This document shows positions 52,062 to 60,909 of a stretch of DNA of 64,000 nt, one piece after another. The number at the start of each line of letters is the position of its first letter. Positions within the stretch are counted from its first letter, which is position 1. The translations under genes and the position numbers were made by a program. The notes beneath the pieces were generated by a model. The model searched no databases. It saw only the letters and a program-made list of their open reading frames with translations, and was not told where the DNA came from. The stretch covers positions 3,472,001 to 3,536,000 of the forward strand of contig NZ_CP109031.1 in assembly GCF_036226925.1 (NCBI RefSeq). The letters run 5' to 3'. The stretch comes from Streptomyces sp. NBC_00659. Its GTDB lineage: Bacteria > Actinomycetota > Actinomycetes > Streptomycetales > Streptomycetaceae.

Positions 52062-52850
52062 TTACGCCGACGCCTTCGCGGCGGCAGTTTCGGCGGCCCC
52101 TGCGCGATCGGCTGGGGCGGCTGCGACTGCCTCGCGGTCGGGCGCGAGCGGGTCGGTCACCGTGCCGGTCTCTTCATCGAACAGCCCCTGCGCCAGCCTG
52201 GTCACCGCTGCGGCGACCGGCGGCGCCAGGTCGGCCACGGCGCTAAGACCGGACAGGACGTCGTCGGGTCGAACGGCAGGCGTCACGTGCCGAACAACCA
52301 GCCGCAGTATCGCACAGGGCTGGTCGGTCGGCCTATCAGCCTGTGGACTGTCCGTCTCGGAGGTCGATTGGAGGCTTGCCACGGCACCGCGGGCGTCGAA
52401 CGTCCGCATGCCGTTCTTGGTCTTGCGGCTGACCTCCACGGTCTCGGCCGTATTGAAGGCCTCCACCGCGCGCTCCGCGTCCGCCGGGTCCACGCCGTCG
52501 AGGCGCATCTCCCACACGGAAGCGGTGAGCCGGTCGGCGAGACCCGAGACGCTGGCCTCGACCGCCTCGATGATGTCGAGCCCCTGGGGCATCGACTCGT
52601 CGAGGAGCTCGCGCAGCTTCTCGGGGTCGCGCTTCGCGGTGAGCGCGATCTCCAGGTACTCCGCCTCGCTGCCGGTGCCGGTGGGTGCGGCATTGGCGTA
52701 CGACACCTTCGGATGCGGCGTGAACCCGGCCGAGTACGCCATGGGTACGGCGGCACGGCGGAGGGCACGCTCGAAGGCGCGCTGGAAGTCACGGTGGCTG
52801 GTGAACCGGAGGCGGCCGCGCTTGGTGTAGCGCAGTCGGATGCGCTGCAC
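52062..52850 (-). CDS. DUF2344 / TIGR03936 radical-SAM-associated protein
   Basis: A 262-residue protein with the family N-terminus QRIRLRYTKRGRLRFTSHRD, VPMAYSAGFTPHPKVSYANA and SEAEYLEIAL. Members usually sit beside, or fuse to, a B12-binding radical-SAM protein and are common next to rne/rng and rplU. No radical-SAM gene is seen in this window; the next gene upstream is a membrane protein. The C-terminal 50 residues are Ala-rich. Exact role unknown; tRNA or ribosome-linked modification is often suggested. GTG 52850 is the farthest usable start. Confidence 0.85.
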   Translation of the reverse strand: MQRIRLRYTKRGRLRFTSHRDFQRAFERALRRAAVPMAYSAGFTPHPKVSYANAAPTGTGSEAEYLEIALTAKRDPEKLRELLDESMPQGLDIIEAVEASVSGLADRLTASVWEMRLDGVDPADAERAVEAFNTAETVEVSRKTKNGMRTFDARGAVASLQSTSETDSPQADRPTDQPCAILRLVVRHVTPAVRPDDVLSGLSAVADLAPPVAAAVTRLAQGLFDEETGTVTDPLAPDREAVAAAPADRAGAAETAAAKASA

Positions 52851-52898
52851 CGCGGGTGCGGGCGGCGGGCCTTCGGGCTGTCGCTTGCCCAGTGTCGC

Positions 52899-54128
52899 TC
52901 AGTCCTTCATGAGTGCGGTCGTACTGCTACCTAGAGTACGTGTGTCGGGCGCCGCTGGTTCCCGCCGGGCGACCGGCTGTGGTTCCGGGGGCGTTCCGAA
53001 GAGCATCCGCCGGAAGTCGGCGCGGGCCTGCCGCGCACTGTCCCGGGCGGCTTCCAGAGCCTGCCGCGCCGTCCGCCGGATCCCGCGCGCCGCCTCGGCC
53101 ACGGGCTTCAGCACCAGATCGCGCACGGCGTGCCCGACCGGTGTCAGCACGGTCCGGTACGCCCAGCGCGCCGGTTCGACGAAAGTCCACCGGAAGAGAC
53201 GCGCGAGGAACCGTCCGACGGCGAGCGAGACGTACCCGGCGATCCGCCAGGCGTGCCCGAGGGCCTCGCCGATCTCCCTGGCCACGACGGCGAGGGCCCG
53301 CCCGACGGGCACGAGGATCCAGCGCCACACGGCGAGAGCGGGAAGCACCAGCAGGATGCGGGCGGTCCAGTAGAGCGCGGTACCGATGCCCCCGAAGATC
53401 ATCCGTACGAGCCGTACGAACCGGTCGGCGAGGAAGGCGACGGCCCTGCCGACGGGGGCCAGGACCCAGGCGTACAGCCACAGGGCGGGAACCACGAGCA
53501 GGTACCGCACCAGCCGGGCGAGGACGGTGTACACCCCGATCGCGACGGCCGCGAGGACCATGCCGACGCCCTTGAGCAGCCAGGCGACCGCGTGCCCGAG
53601 GGGCGTGAGCAGCCGCGCGTACACCCAGCCACACGCGGCCTCGACACCACCGAGGACCCAGTCGAGTGCGGTCAGGACGCCGCCGACGAACCACATGAAC
53701 GCGGCCAGTGCCCCCGTGAACACCAGAGCGAGCAGGGCACCGGTCCCCCGGGCCGCCCAGGCGAGGGCATGCCCGACCGGGGTCAGGACCGTGCGGTACA
53801 GCCAGACCGCGGGCACGACGAGCAGCACCTCTCCGAGCCGGGCCAGTACGCGGCCGAGCGGGAGGGCGACGTAGCGCCACAGCGCCACCCAGGGCCAGAC
53901 GAACAGCGCCCGTCCCACCCACCCGAGAGCCTGCCCGAGCGCTCGTCCCAGCGGCCGGAGCAGCGTGTCCCGAAGAAACCTTCCGCCGACGACGAGCGCG
54001 TCCCACACCATCCGCACCGGCACGACGAGGACGAGCACCACGATCCGCACCGGAAGGCGGATCGCGACGGCCAGACATCCCTCGGCCTGCGTACCGGGCG
54101 GGGCGGCGGACGGCTTTTCCAGATCCAT
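52899..54128 (-). CDS. membrane protein built from about six repeated modules
   Basis: A 409-residue, very hydrophobic and basic protein. A pattern close to VPALWLYRxVLTPVGHALAW recurs six or so times at roughly 50-residue steps (LFVWPWVALWRYVALPLGRV, VPAVWLYRTVLTPVGHALAW, GWVYARLLTPLGHAVAWLL, VPALWLYAWVLAPVGRAVAF, LPALAVWRWILVPVGRALAV, EPARWAYRTVLTPVGHAVRD). Each unit has an aromatic/Arg segment, a Leu-x-Pro-Val/Leu-Gly turn and a hydrophobic helix, so it may be a stack of amphipathic or re-entrant helices. No known family. ATG 54128 (MDLEKP) chosen; the reading to 54269 passes through a tandem repeat and is unlikely. Confidence 0.75.
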   Translation of the reverse strand: MDLEKPSAAPPGTQAEGCLAVAIRLPVRIVVLVLVVPVRMVWDALVVGGRFLRDTLLRPLGRALGQALGWVGRALFVWPWVALWRYVALPLGRVLARLGEVLLVVPAVWLYRTVLTPVGHALAWAARGTGALLALVFTGALAAFMWFVGGVLTALDWVLGGVEAACGWVYARLLTPLGHAVAWLLKGVGMVLAAVAIGVYTVLARLVRYLLVVPALWLYAWVLAPVGRAVAFLADRFVRLVRMIFGGIGTALYWTARILLVLPALAVWRWILVPVGRALAVVAREIGEALGHAWRIAGYVSLAVGRFLARLFRWTFVEPARWAYRTVLTPVGHAVRDLVLKPVAEAARGIRRTARQALEAARDSARQARADFRRMLFGTPPEPQPVARREPAAPDTRTLGSSTTALMKD

Positions 54129-54455
54129 ACCCGCATAGACGCACCGGCCGCCACATTGGATGCGACATATCAGCACTCGCCATATCGGCACTCTGCGTAT
54201 CGGCACTCTGCGTGTCGGCGCTCCGTGGCACACCGACGCCTTCGCCCTGCCGAGCAGACCCCCGGGCACGGCAAGTCCAACTTCGGATCACCGGCTGACA
54301 GTTGAGCCGGAGTCACCAGACGTTCCCGAATTGAGCTGATCTGATGATATATATGGCGAGTTCTGCGGAATGCGCCGGTCCGACCGGCGTCGACAGGTAA
54401 AGCTCGCGATCGGCTTCCGGAATTTCCCACCGATCGACGCAAGGAGCGCCCCCGT
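54129..54455. other. divergent intergenic region
   Basis: Promoter area of two divergent genes. It contains a 15-bp tandem repeat (54166-54225) and an AT-rich island ATGATATATATGG near 54344-54356, unusual here and a plausible promoter element for the collagen-like gene. No gene seen. Confidence 0.5.
54166..54225. repeat. 15-bp tandem repeat, four copies
   Basis: Four contiguous 15-bp units: CATATCAGCACTCGC, CATATCGGCACTCTG, CGTATCGGCACTCTG and CGTGTCGGCGCTCCG. It lies 38 bp upstream of the ATG at 54128, where operators or a variable spacer would matter. Confidence 0.85.
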
Positions 54456-55187
54456 ATGAATCCCGAGTCCCGGACCGCCCGCCTGCTGGGCCCGCCGGCC
54501 CGCGGCCGGTTCAAGAGGGCGGGTGTGGTCGCCTCGCTGGCGCTGGTGACGGCGTCGGGCGTGGTCGGCCCCGCGACACCGGCGGACCTCACCCCGTCCG
54601 ATCGCACGGCGGCGGCCCCGGACGGCAGCGACGGATGCAGACCGCACCGCCCGTGCAGGGGCCCGAGAGGCCCCAGGGGCGCGACCGGGCCCGCCGGACC
54701 CCAGGGCCCGCCCGGCCAGACCGGAGCCACCGGCGCGACCGGCGCGACCGGTCCCCAGGGCGAGACCGGCCCGGTGGGCCCGACGGGCCCCTGCGTCGGG
54801 ATCGACGCCGCGCAGGAATCGGCGGACTTCGAGATCCGTCTCGCGCTGACCGGCGGAAGGACGTACGCGGGCATCCGCGACCAGCGGGCGGGCGAGCAGC
54901 AGACCCTCCTGTGGACCGACCTCAGCGCCCGTCCCGACTATCCCGCGGGCGGTGCGGCCGGCCTGCCCTGCGACGTCACGGTCAACGCGCACAACCGGTC
55001 CGAGACGGTGAAGCGCATCAAGTTCGACGTCATCACCACCACCGGTCAGGTCTGGGAAGCCGCCTGCGTCGCGTTCACCACCACCCACCCCGCGACGCTG
55101 AACTGCGCCGACCGCACGGGCCTTCCCAAGCCCTGGATCCTGGTCGCCCGGCAGCCGACGCCCGACGCCCTCAACGGCGGGGCATGA
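54456..55187 (+). CDS. exported collagen-like protein
   Basis: A 243-residue protein: signal-like N-terminus (hydrophobic VVASLALVTASGVVGPATPA, about 24-43), a G-x-y collagen-like tract of about 15 triplets (about 68-112: GPRGPRGATGPAGPQGPPGQ, GATGATGATGPQGETG), then a globular C-terminal domain with four cysteines (PCVGIDAAQ, LPCDVTVNAH, EAACVAF, LNCADRTG). Bacterial collagen-like tracts form triple helices on surfaces or spores. Start ATG 54456 follows AAGGAG ten bases upstream. Function unknown; the C-terminal domain matches no family I recognise. Confidence 0.85.
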   Translation: MNPESRTARLLGPPARGRFKRAGVVASLALVTASGVVGPATPADLTPSDRTAAAPDGSDGCRPHRPCRGPRGPRGATGPAGPQGPPGQTGATGATGATGPQGETGPVGPTGPCVGIDAAQESADFEIRLALTGGRTYAGIRDQRAGEQQTLLWTDLSARPDYPAGGAAGLPCDVTVNAHNRSETVKRIKFDVITTTGQVWEAACVAFTTTHPATLNCADRTGLPKPWILVARQPTPDALNGGA

Positions 55188-55197
55188 CCGACACGCG

Positions 55198-55244
55198 GAG
55201 GGGTGTCCGAGGGCGGGCGACCGGCGCCGGCTCGGACACCCCTC
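55198..55244 (+). terminator. terminator of the collagen-like gene
   Basis: GAGGGGTGTCCGAG (55198-55211) pairs perfectly with CTCGGACACCCCTC (55231-55244) around a 19-nt loop, 11 bp past the stop. Confidence 0.8.
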
Positions 55245-55413
55245 GCGGCATGCCCGGCCGGCGGTCACTCCCCCGAGGCCCCCGGAAGCGGGCCGGTCCG
55301 GCACGACGAAGCCGCCCACCCTGATGTCCCGGCCTCACCGGCGAACCGGCGTGGTCCGGTTTTCCCGCCTGCCACCGGGGAACCCGGCCGTTGAGATGTG
55401 CGGAGGTACTGCG

Positions 55414-55587
55414 ATGAGTGCCGGAGAACGGGCCAAGGCAAAGGCGGAACAGGTCGTCGGCAGGACCGTGCGAAAGGCGGCCCACGCGCTGCACAAGGAA
55501 ACCCTCGCGGCAAAGGGCGCCGCACTGGAGACACGGGGCAGGATGCGCGGCACGAAGGAACAGGCCAAGGGAACCTTCGACCGCTGA
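55414..55587 (+). CDS. CsbD-like small stress protein
   Basis: A 57-residue, highly charged helical protein (MSAGERAKAKAEQVVGRTVR to RGRMRGTKEQAKGTFDR). The size and K/A/E-rich composition with GxxR and KEQAKG repeats match CsbD-family proteins, which are induced by general stress (sigma-B-type) and have no known activity. Start ATG 55414 has GGAGG seven bases upstream, so the longer reading from 55324 is rejected. Confidence 0.8.
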   Translation: MSAGERAKAKAEQVVGRTVRKAAHALHKETLAAKGAALETRGRMRGTKEQAKGTFDR

Positions 55588-55718
55588 CGGCTCCGCCGCT
55601 CGTGATGCCTCGGACCGGTCGCCGGGCCCGGAGGAGGCCCCGTTCGGCCTCCGCGATCGTGCGGACCATGCCGGTGACGGGTTCCACCCGCCGAGCGGTG
55701 ACCGGTGTGGCCGACCGT

Positions 55719-57059
55719 TCATCGACCGCCTTCGGGCGCCGGCGGCGCGGTCTCCTCCGCCTCGGTCGTGGCGCGCCCGGAGGCCGCGAGGAGCGCGAGG
55801 AGCGCGAGCAGGGCCAGGAGGATGAGGACGAGCAGCAGGATCGTCAGGACCGTGGGGTGGTTCCAGAGGGCGAAGACCAGGGCGACGATCAGCAGCGCGG
55901 CCAGGGCGATCCAGTGACGGTGCGCCTGGGTCCAGGTTCCGGCCCGGCCGGTGCGGACCTGATGGGCGTACGCCCACTGGGCCGCGGAGTCCGCGGCGCG
56001 CTCGGACGTGCCGCGGACCGCGACCGGCAGCCGCCCGGGACCGATGAGGTAGGCGCCGAGCGCGATGACGACGCCGAGCACGATCGCCGTGCGGAGGCTG
56101 ACCTTCAGGAAGTGGAGCAGCGTGTCGAAGACCGCTGCCGCGGCGGCCTCCGACTGGACCTGGGCGGGGAGGTGGTCCAGGTAGTAGCGGCGGGCGACGA
56201 CCAGGACGATGGCCACGATCAGGCAGGCGAAGGCCGCGCCGAGCGCCGTACGGGCCAGGGCTCGTCGGCGCCGGTGGGCCAGCAGCACCCCGGCGGCGCC
56301 GATCAGCACGACGATCACGGGGAACCAGTTCCCGATCACGTCCAGCAGATGAGCTCCGCCGCGGATCTTCTCCAGTTGGTCGGACTGGAGGAGCACCATC
56401 TGTTTGTCGACGTCGGGGATGGCGGCCGCCGGGGACAGGCCGGCGTCCACGAGCGACTTTTTGACCTGGTCGACGGCTTCGCCGACGTTCAGGGTGACCG
56501 TTCCGCCGTTCACGCCGATGGCGCCCCGGCCCTGGCCGGTCAGCGCGTGTACGAGCGCGGCGTGGGCCTCGCGGTTGGCGCCCGTCCAGATCTTCTCGAA
56601 GCGGTCGCTCCGCACGAAGCGCGTGGCCACCTTCTGAACGGTGTCGGTGACCGCGGAGTCGAGCTGGGGACCGAGCCCCTTCACGGCCTCTGCGGCCTTC
56701 GGAGGCAGGCCCTGCGACTGGAGCCACGCGGCGATGTCGGAGGCCGCCTGGTTGCCGTCGACCCGCACGGCGGCGGCATGGGTGATGCGCTTGATCGCCG
56801 CGTCCTCGATCGCGGGGTCGGAGGCCAGCGGGGAGACCGTCGCCACGTACCGGTCGGTGTCCAGCGCGATGTCGTGCACCCACACGGTGAGCAGCGCGAT
56901 CGGTACGAGGATGCAGGTGAGGACGATGAGCACCGCGGAAGCGGTGTTCCTGGCGATCCGCGCAGCCGTCGAGCCGCCTTTGTGTCCACTCCCCACCGCA
57001 TCACTCGCGTCCTTCTCCGGGGCTGCGTCGGGCTCGGACGGATCGCGGGGGCTGGTCAT
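55719..57059 (-). CDS. integral membrane protein of unknown function
   Basis: A 446-residue protein: acidic cytoplasmic start, a membrane helix (about 38-60, SAVLIVLTCILVPIALLTVW), a large extracytoplasmic domain (about 65-245) with DTDRYVATVSPLASDPAIED, and four more helices (about 248-270, 285-305, 335-355, 395-430), ending in Glu/Pro. The outer domain motif DTDRYVAxxxPLAxDPxI is common in actinomycete membrane proteins of unknown role. Start ATG 57059 has CGGAG six bases upstream; in-frame codons upstream overlap a tandem repeat and are rejected. Confidence 0.82.
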   Translation of the reverse strand: MTSPRDPSEPDAAPEKDASDAVGSGHKGGSTAARIARNTASAVLIVLTCILVPIALLTVWVHDIALDTDRYVATVSPLASDPAIEDAAIKRITHAAAVRVDGNQAASDIAAWLQSQGLPPKAAEAVKGLGPQLDSAVTDTVQKVATRFVRSDRFEKIWTGANREAHAALVHALTGQGRGAIGVNGGTVTLNVGEAVDQVKKSLVDAGLSPAAAIPDVDKQMVLLQSDQLEKIRGGAHLLDVIGNWFPVIVVLIGAAGVLLAHRRRRALARTALGAAFACLIVAIVLVVARRYYLDHLPAQVQSEAAAAAVFDTLLHFLKVSLRTAIVLGVVIALGAYLIGPGRLPVAVRGTSERAADSAAQWAYAHQVRTGRAGTWTQAHRHWIALAALLIVALVFALWNHPTVLTILLLVLILLALLALLALLAASGRATTEAEETAPPAPEGGR

Positions 57060-57468
57060 GGATGCTCCGGGGCTCATCGGGGGCGGCCTGCCTCCATTTC
57101 CGTCGCTGCACGGCGAGACGGCACGCCCAGACGGGCCGTACGGGCTAGAGGGCGGCCTGGCAAGAGGGGGCCGGGCAAAAGAGATGGCTGGGCAAGTGGG
57201 GTGGCCGGGCAAGTGGGGTGGCCTTTGGCAAGGGGGGTGGCCGGGCCGCCGACGCCCGGTAGTCGTCGGGGCCCGCGCTTCCGACCCCATGGCGGCCGAT
57301 CTGTCCGTGCCCGGCCCGCGGCGCCTGCGCTGACCGGGGGCGATCCGCGCCGCCATGCGGGGCACCTGGGACGGATCTACCGTTGAGGAGAACCCGGCGC
57401 TCGCGGATGCTCGATGCTCCGCCACCGTTGCCCACCGGCGCCGGAAGTCCACCGGAAGGCACCCAGAC
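57060..57468. other. divergent intergenic region
   Basis: About 410 bp between the membrane-protein gene (-) and the carboxymuconolactone decarboxylase family gene (+). It contains the 17-bp tandem repeat and presumably two promoters. No coding region is supported. Confidence 0.5.
57190..57242. repeat. 17-bp tandem repeat
   Basis: GGGCAAGTGGGGTGGCC occurs twice head to tail (57190-57206, 57207-57223), then a third, degenerate copy (57227-57242). It lies in the divergent intergenic region (57060-57468), which otherwise shows no gene. Confidence 0.8.
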
Positions 57469-57795
57469 ATGGCCACTGCGTCGGAAACCCCTGTCCTGGA
57501 CACGCTCGCCGCGATGACGGTCGACTCGATCGAACGTTGCGGGCTGGCCCCGGACATGCTGCTGCTCACGCGTATCGCGGCCCTGGCCGCCTCGGACGCT
57601 CCGCCGATCTCCTACATGGCCCATATCGGCCCCGCCATGGAAACAGGCATCACCTCGGCCCAGTTGCAGGACGTGCTGGTCGCCATCGCCCCCATCGTGG
57701 GCACGGCCCGCGTCATGACGGCAGCGGGCAACATCACGGCGGCACTCGGCATCGCCATCGCCGTCGCCGAAGCCGAGATCGAAGAGCAGGGCTGA
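57469..57795 (+). CDS. carboxymuconolactone decarboxylase family protein
   Basis: A 108-residue helical protein of the CMD/AhpD-like superfamily: LAALAASDAPPISYMAHIGP, a middle TSAQLQDVLVAIAPIVGTAR and a helix-rich Ala end. The usual AhpD Cys-x-x-Cys pair is absent (one Cys only, SIERCGLAP), so peroxidase activity is unlikely. Function unknown. Start ATG 57469 has GGAAGG nine bases upstream. The DUF2252 gene follows on the same strand. Confidence 0.85.
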   Translation: MATASETPVLDTLAAMTVDSIERCGLAPDMLLLTRIAALAASDAPPISYMAHIGPAMETGITSAQLQDVLVAIAPIVGTARVMTAAGNITAALGIAIAVAEAEIEEQG

Positions 57796-57909
57796 GAACC
57801 GACGCCACCAGGAACAGCCGATCGGCACGGCACACCAGGTGAGGGGACCACGGCAGCACTCCGACGCCGTGGTCCCCGGGGGCAGCAGAGCCAGACAGGA
57901 GAGCCGCCC

Positions 57910-59340
57910 ATGCCCAAGCACGCGACCACGGCGATGCGTACGTCGCCTCACGCGACCCCCGAGGAGCGCGTGGCACTCGGCAAGGAGGCGCGTCGCCGCT
58001 GTCCACGGTCGGAGCACGCGGTGTACAGGCCCGGTCCGAAGAGACCGGACCCGCTGGCGATCCTGGAGGGGCAGTCCGCGGCCCGGGTGCAGGAGTTGGT
58101 GCCGATCCGGTACAGCCGGATGACCGAGTCCCCGTTCCGCTTCTACCGGGGCGCCGCGGCGATCATGGCGTCCGACCTGGCAGGCAGTCCCGTCTCAGGC
58201 ATCAACGCCCAGTTGTGCGGAGACGCCCATCTGCTCAACTTCCGGCTCCTGGCCTCGCCGGAGCGGAAGTTGATGTTCGACATCAACGACTTCGACGAGA
58301 CCCTGCCGGGTCCCTGGGAGTGGGACGTCAAGCGGCTGTCGGCGAGCTTCGTCATCGCCGGCCGGGCGAACGGCTTCGACGACGCCGAGCGTGCCCGGAT
58401 CGTGAGCGGCACCGTGCGCTCGTACCGCGAAGCGATGATCCGTTTCGCCGGGATGAGCAACCTCGACGTCTGGTACGCGAAGATCGACGCCGAGCGCCTC
58501 AAGGACCTCACGACGGACCAGCTCCGCAAGAGCGGCCAGAAGAAGCTCGACCGCGCTCTGACGAAGGCCCGCTCGCGCGACACCGTGCAGGTCTTCGACA
58601 AACTCACCCGCCAGGTCGACGGCCGACCGAGGATCGCGCCGGATCCTCCGCTGCTGGTCCCCATCGCCGACCTGATGCCCGACGCCGAACGCGCCGCGCT
58701 GGAGCGCCAGTTCCGAGGAATCATCGAGCGGTACGGGACCACGCTGCCGTCCGACCGGCGCTTCCTCCTGGACGACTACCAACTCGCGGACGTCGCCCGC
58801 AAGGTGGTCGGAGTCGGCAGCGTCGGGACCCGGTGCTGGATCGTCCTGCTCCTCGGACGGGACGGCCGGGACCCGCTGTTCCTGCAGGCCAAGGAAGCCG
58901 ACACCTCCGTCCTCGCCGACCACGTAGGGGCCAGCCAGTACCGCAACCAGGGCGAACGCGTGGTCGCGGGACAGCGGTTGATGCAGGCGGCGAGCGACAT
59001 CTTCCTCGGCTGGGAACGGGTGGACGGGATCGACGGCAAGCGTCGCGACTTCTACATCCGGCAACTGCGCGACTGGAAGGGCATCGCGATGCCGGAGACG
59101 ATGTCGCCCCTTCAGCTGGAGACCTTCGGCGGCGTCTGCGGCCTCACCCTCGCCCGCGCGCACGCACGGTCCGGCGACCGGATCGCGATCGCCTCCTACC
59201 TGGGAAAGAAGGACTCCTTCGACCGGGCCCTCGTCACCTTCGCGGAGGCGTACGCCGACCAGAACGAGCGCGACCACCAGGCACTCGTCGACGCGGTGAA
59301 GGCGGGACGACTGCCCGCGGAGGACGTTCCAGCCGACTGA
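57910..59340 (+). CDS. DUF2252 domain-containing protein
   Basis: A 476-residue protein of the DUF2252 family, distantly like aminoglycoside/protein kinases. Family blocks seen: RMTESPFRFYRGAAAIMASD, QLCGDAHLLNFRLLASPERK, FDINDFDETLPGPWEWDVKR (catalytic-like N and D), RLSASFVIAGR and the C-terminal LARAHARSGD. Activity not established. Start ATG 57910, with AGGAGAG upstream. Confidence 0.92.
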   Translation: MPKHATTAMRTSPHATPEERVALGKEARRRCPRSEHAVYRPGPKRPDPLAILEGQSAARVQELVPIRYSRMTESPFRFYRGAAAIMASDLAGSPVSGINAQLCGDAHLLNFRLLASPERKLMFDINDFDETLPGPWEWDVKRLSASFVIAGRANGFDDAERARIVSGTVRSYREAMIRFAGMSNLDVWYAKIDAERLKDLTTDQLRKSGQKKLDRALTKARSRDTVQVFDKLTRQVDGRPRIAPDPPLLVPIADLMPDAERAALERQFRGIIERYGTTLPSDRRFLLDDYQLADVARKVVGVGSVGTRCWIVLLLGRDGRDPLFLQAKEADTSVLADHVGASQYRNQGERVVAGQRLMQAASDIFLGWERVDGIDGKRRDFYIRQLRDWKGIAMPETMSPLQLETFGGVCGLTLARAHARSGDRIAIASYLGKKDSFDRALVTFAEAYADQNERDHQALVDAVKAGRLPAEDVPAD

Positions 59341-59373
59341 CCGACCCCTAGGACGCCCGGCGCGGCCGTCCGG

Positions 59374-59898
59374 CTATTCCGCTCCGCCCTGCGCCCGCCG
59401 GCCCTCTTCGACCGCGTTCACCAGGACCCGGGCGGCCACGCCGAGCAGCAGAAGGTTGGCCGTGATCTGTCCCGTGACAAGGAGGCGGGCCGGCTCGCTG
59501 CGCGGGCTGATGTCGCCGAATCCGACCGTGCTGAACACGGTCATCGTGAAGTAGAGGGCGTCGGTCCTCGACATCGCTTCGCTGAAACTGCCCGGTGCGC
59601 TGCGATCCAGCAGGTAGTCGGTCGTGGCGAAGAGCAGCAGGAACAGGGGAAGTGCCGTCGCCAAAGCGGCCATGGCACGCAGCCTGGGGCGCTCGGAACT
59701 CACGATCCCGCGCACCTGCCACCCCATGAGCAGCGCCACCGCCACCAGCCCGCCGAGGAGCACGAGGACGGACGTCGCCGTGAAGGCCGAGTCCAGCGGC
59801 AGCAGGTAATAGGCGGCGACCAGGGCGGCCGCGACCAGGACGCACCGCACCGTCGTGAGCACGACCGTACGACGTCCGCTGCGCCGCTTCCTGTCCAC
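59374..59898 (-). CDS. two-helix potassium channel-like protein
   Basis: A 174-residue protein with the K+ selectivity filter in YFTMTVFSTVGFGDISPRS (TVGFGD). Four hydrophobic segments are present: two N-terminal helices, then the pore-region pair flanking the filter (ALPLFLLLFATTDYLL and LLVTGQITANLLLLGVAARV). There is no voltage-sensor charge pattern and no RCK domain, so gating is not obvious. GTG 59898 (after GGGGGG) is chosen; the reading to 60081 is unlikely. It is convergent with the DUF2252 gene, 33 bp apart. Confidence 0.85.
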   Translation of the reverse strand: MDRKRRSGRRTVVLTTVRCVLVAAALVAAYYLLPLDSAFTATSVLVLLGGLVAVALLMGWQVRGIVSSERPRLRAMAALATALPLFLLLFATTDYLLDRSAPGSFSEAMSRTDALYFTMTVFSTVGFGDISPRSEPARLLVTGQITANLLLLGVAARVLVNAVEEGRRAQGGAE

Positions 59899-60095
59899 GA
59901 TCCCCCCTCGGACGCACCCGATGCCGTACGACCCCGGCCGGCTCCTGGACAGCCACTCTCCCCGAGCGGTCCCGGTGCCGTACGGACGGCGCACCACAAA
60001 CTCACCGAAATGGCTCGTGTGGACACGCTGCCCGCCCGGGAACAGACTGAGGAGATCCGCCGCGGAGGGGGCCGCCGACACCGGAGGAATGGACG

Positions 60096-60809
60096 ATGCC
60101 CGCTTCCGGTACCGGCCCGGCGACGTCCTCCGCGAGCGGGTGGAACACCCGCCTGTACTGGCAGTGGATCGGCTACAACACGATCGCCTTCGTCACCGTC
60201 CTGACCGCCGGTTTCGTCCTGGCGCTGCTCGGCAGTGACGCCCTCCACCTCGATCTCGCCAGCGGCCACGTCCTGGTGGCACTCCTGATCGCCACCCTCG
60301 GGGCCATCCTGTTCGGGGGTGTTCTGGGAGCGCTGCAATGGCTGGTCGTCCAGCAGCGGGTCCCCCTCCCCCGCAAGGTGTGGATCACCGCCAACATCGG
60401 CCCGGCGCTGCTGGCCTGGCTCCTCGTGATCATGCCCGCGGTGATCAGCGCCCAGGACACCGACGGTGACGTGTCGACGACCTACCTGCTGGCCGCCAGC
60501 CAGAGCCTGGCCCTCGGCCCCCTGCTCGGCCTGTCGCAGTCCATGGTGCTCCGCAAGGTCACCGGACGCTGGGCCTGGTGGATCGGAGCCAACCTGGCCT
60601 CCTGGCTGATCGTCGACGCCGTCATCTACCTGCTGGGCCTCCTGACCAATGACCTCGACGTCCTCACCGGCGACGGATCGCTCGTCGAGATCTACCTGAC
60701 CCTGATCGCCACGACACCCCTGACCGGCCGGGCGCTGCTCTGGGTACTGGCACCGTCCGCCCTGACCGTGCCCGAGGCCGCGCCTCCGCCTCCGCCGGTG
60801 ACGAAATAG
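60096..60809 (+). CDS. integral membrane protein of unknown function
   Basis: A 237-residue protein with six predicted membrane helices (about 27-48, 56-86, 96-116, 128-145, 157-178, 192-212). No family recognised. Conserved-looking W-rich segments (LQWLVVQQRVPLPRKVWITA, GRWAWWIGANLASWLI) hint at a small transporter or membrane-domain protein. GGAGG eight bases before the ATG. Confidence 0.78.
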   Translation: MPASGTGPATSSASGWNTRLYWQWIGYNTIAFVTVLTAGFVLALLGSDALHLDLASGHVLVALLIATLGAILFGGVLGALQWLVVQQRVPLPRKVWITANIGPALLAWLLVIMPAVISAQDTDGDVSTTYLLAASQSLALGPLLGLSQSMVLRKVTGRWAWWIGANLASWLIVDAVIYLLGLLTNDLDVLTGDGSLVEIYLTLIATTPLTGRALLWVLAPSALTVPEAAPPPPPVTK

Positions 60810-60909
60810 GCGAGCGGCCTCGACCTGGCCGCGATCCACCGATGAGTTCCGCCGGCCGCGCCGGTCTACCAGGACGTACGCCCATCGAACCACCGCCTGG
60901 AGGCCCGCC

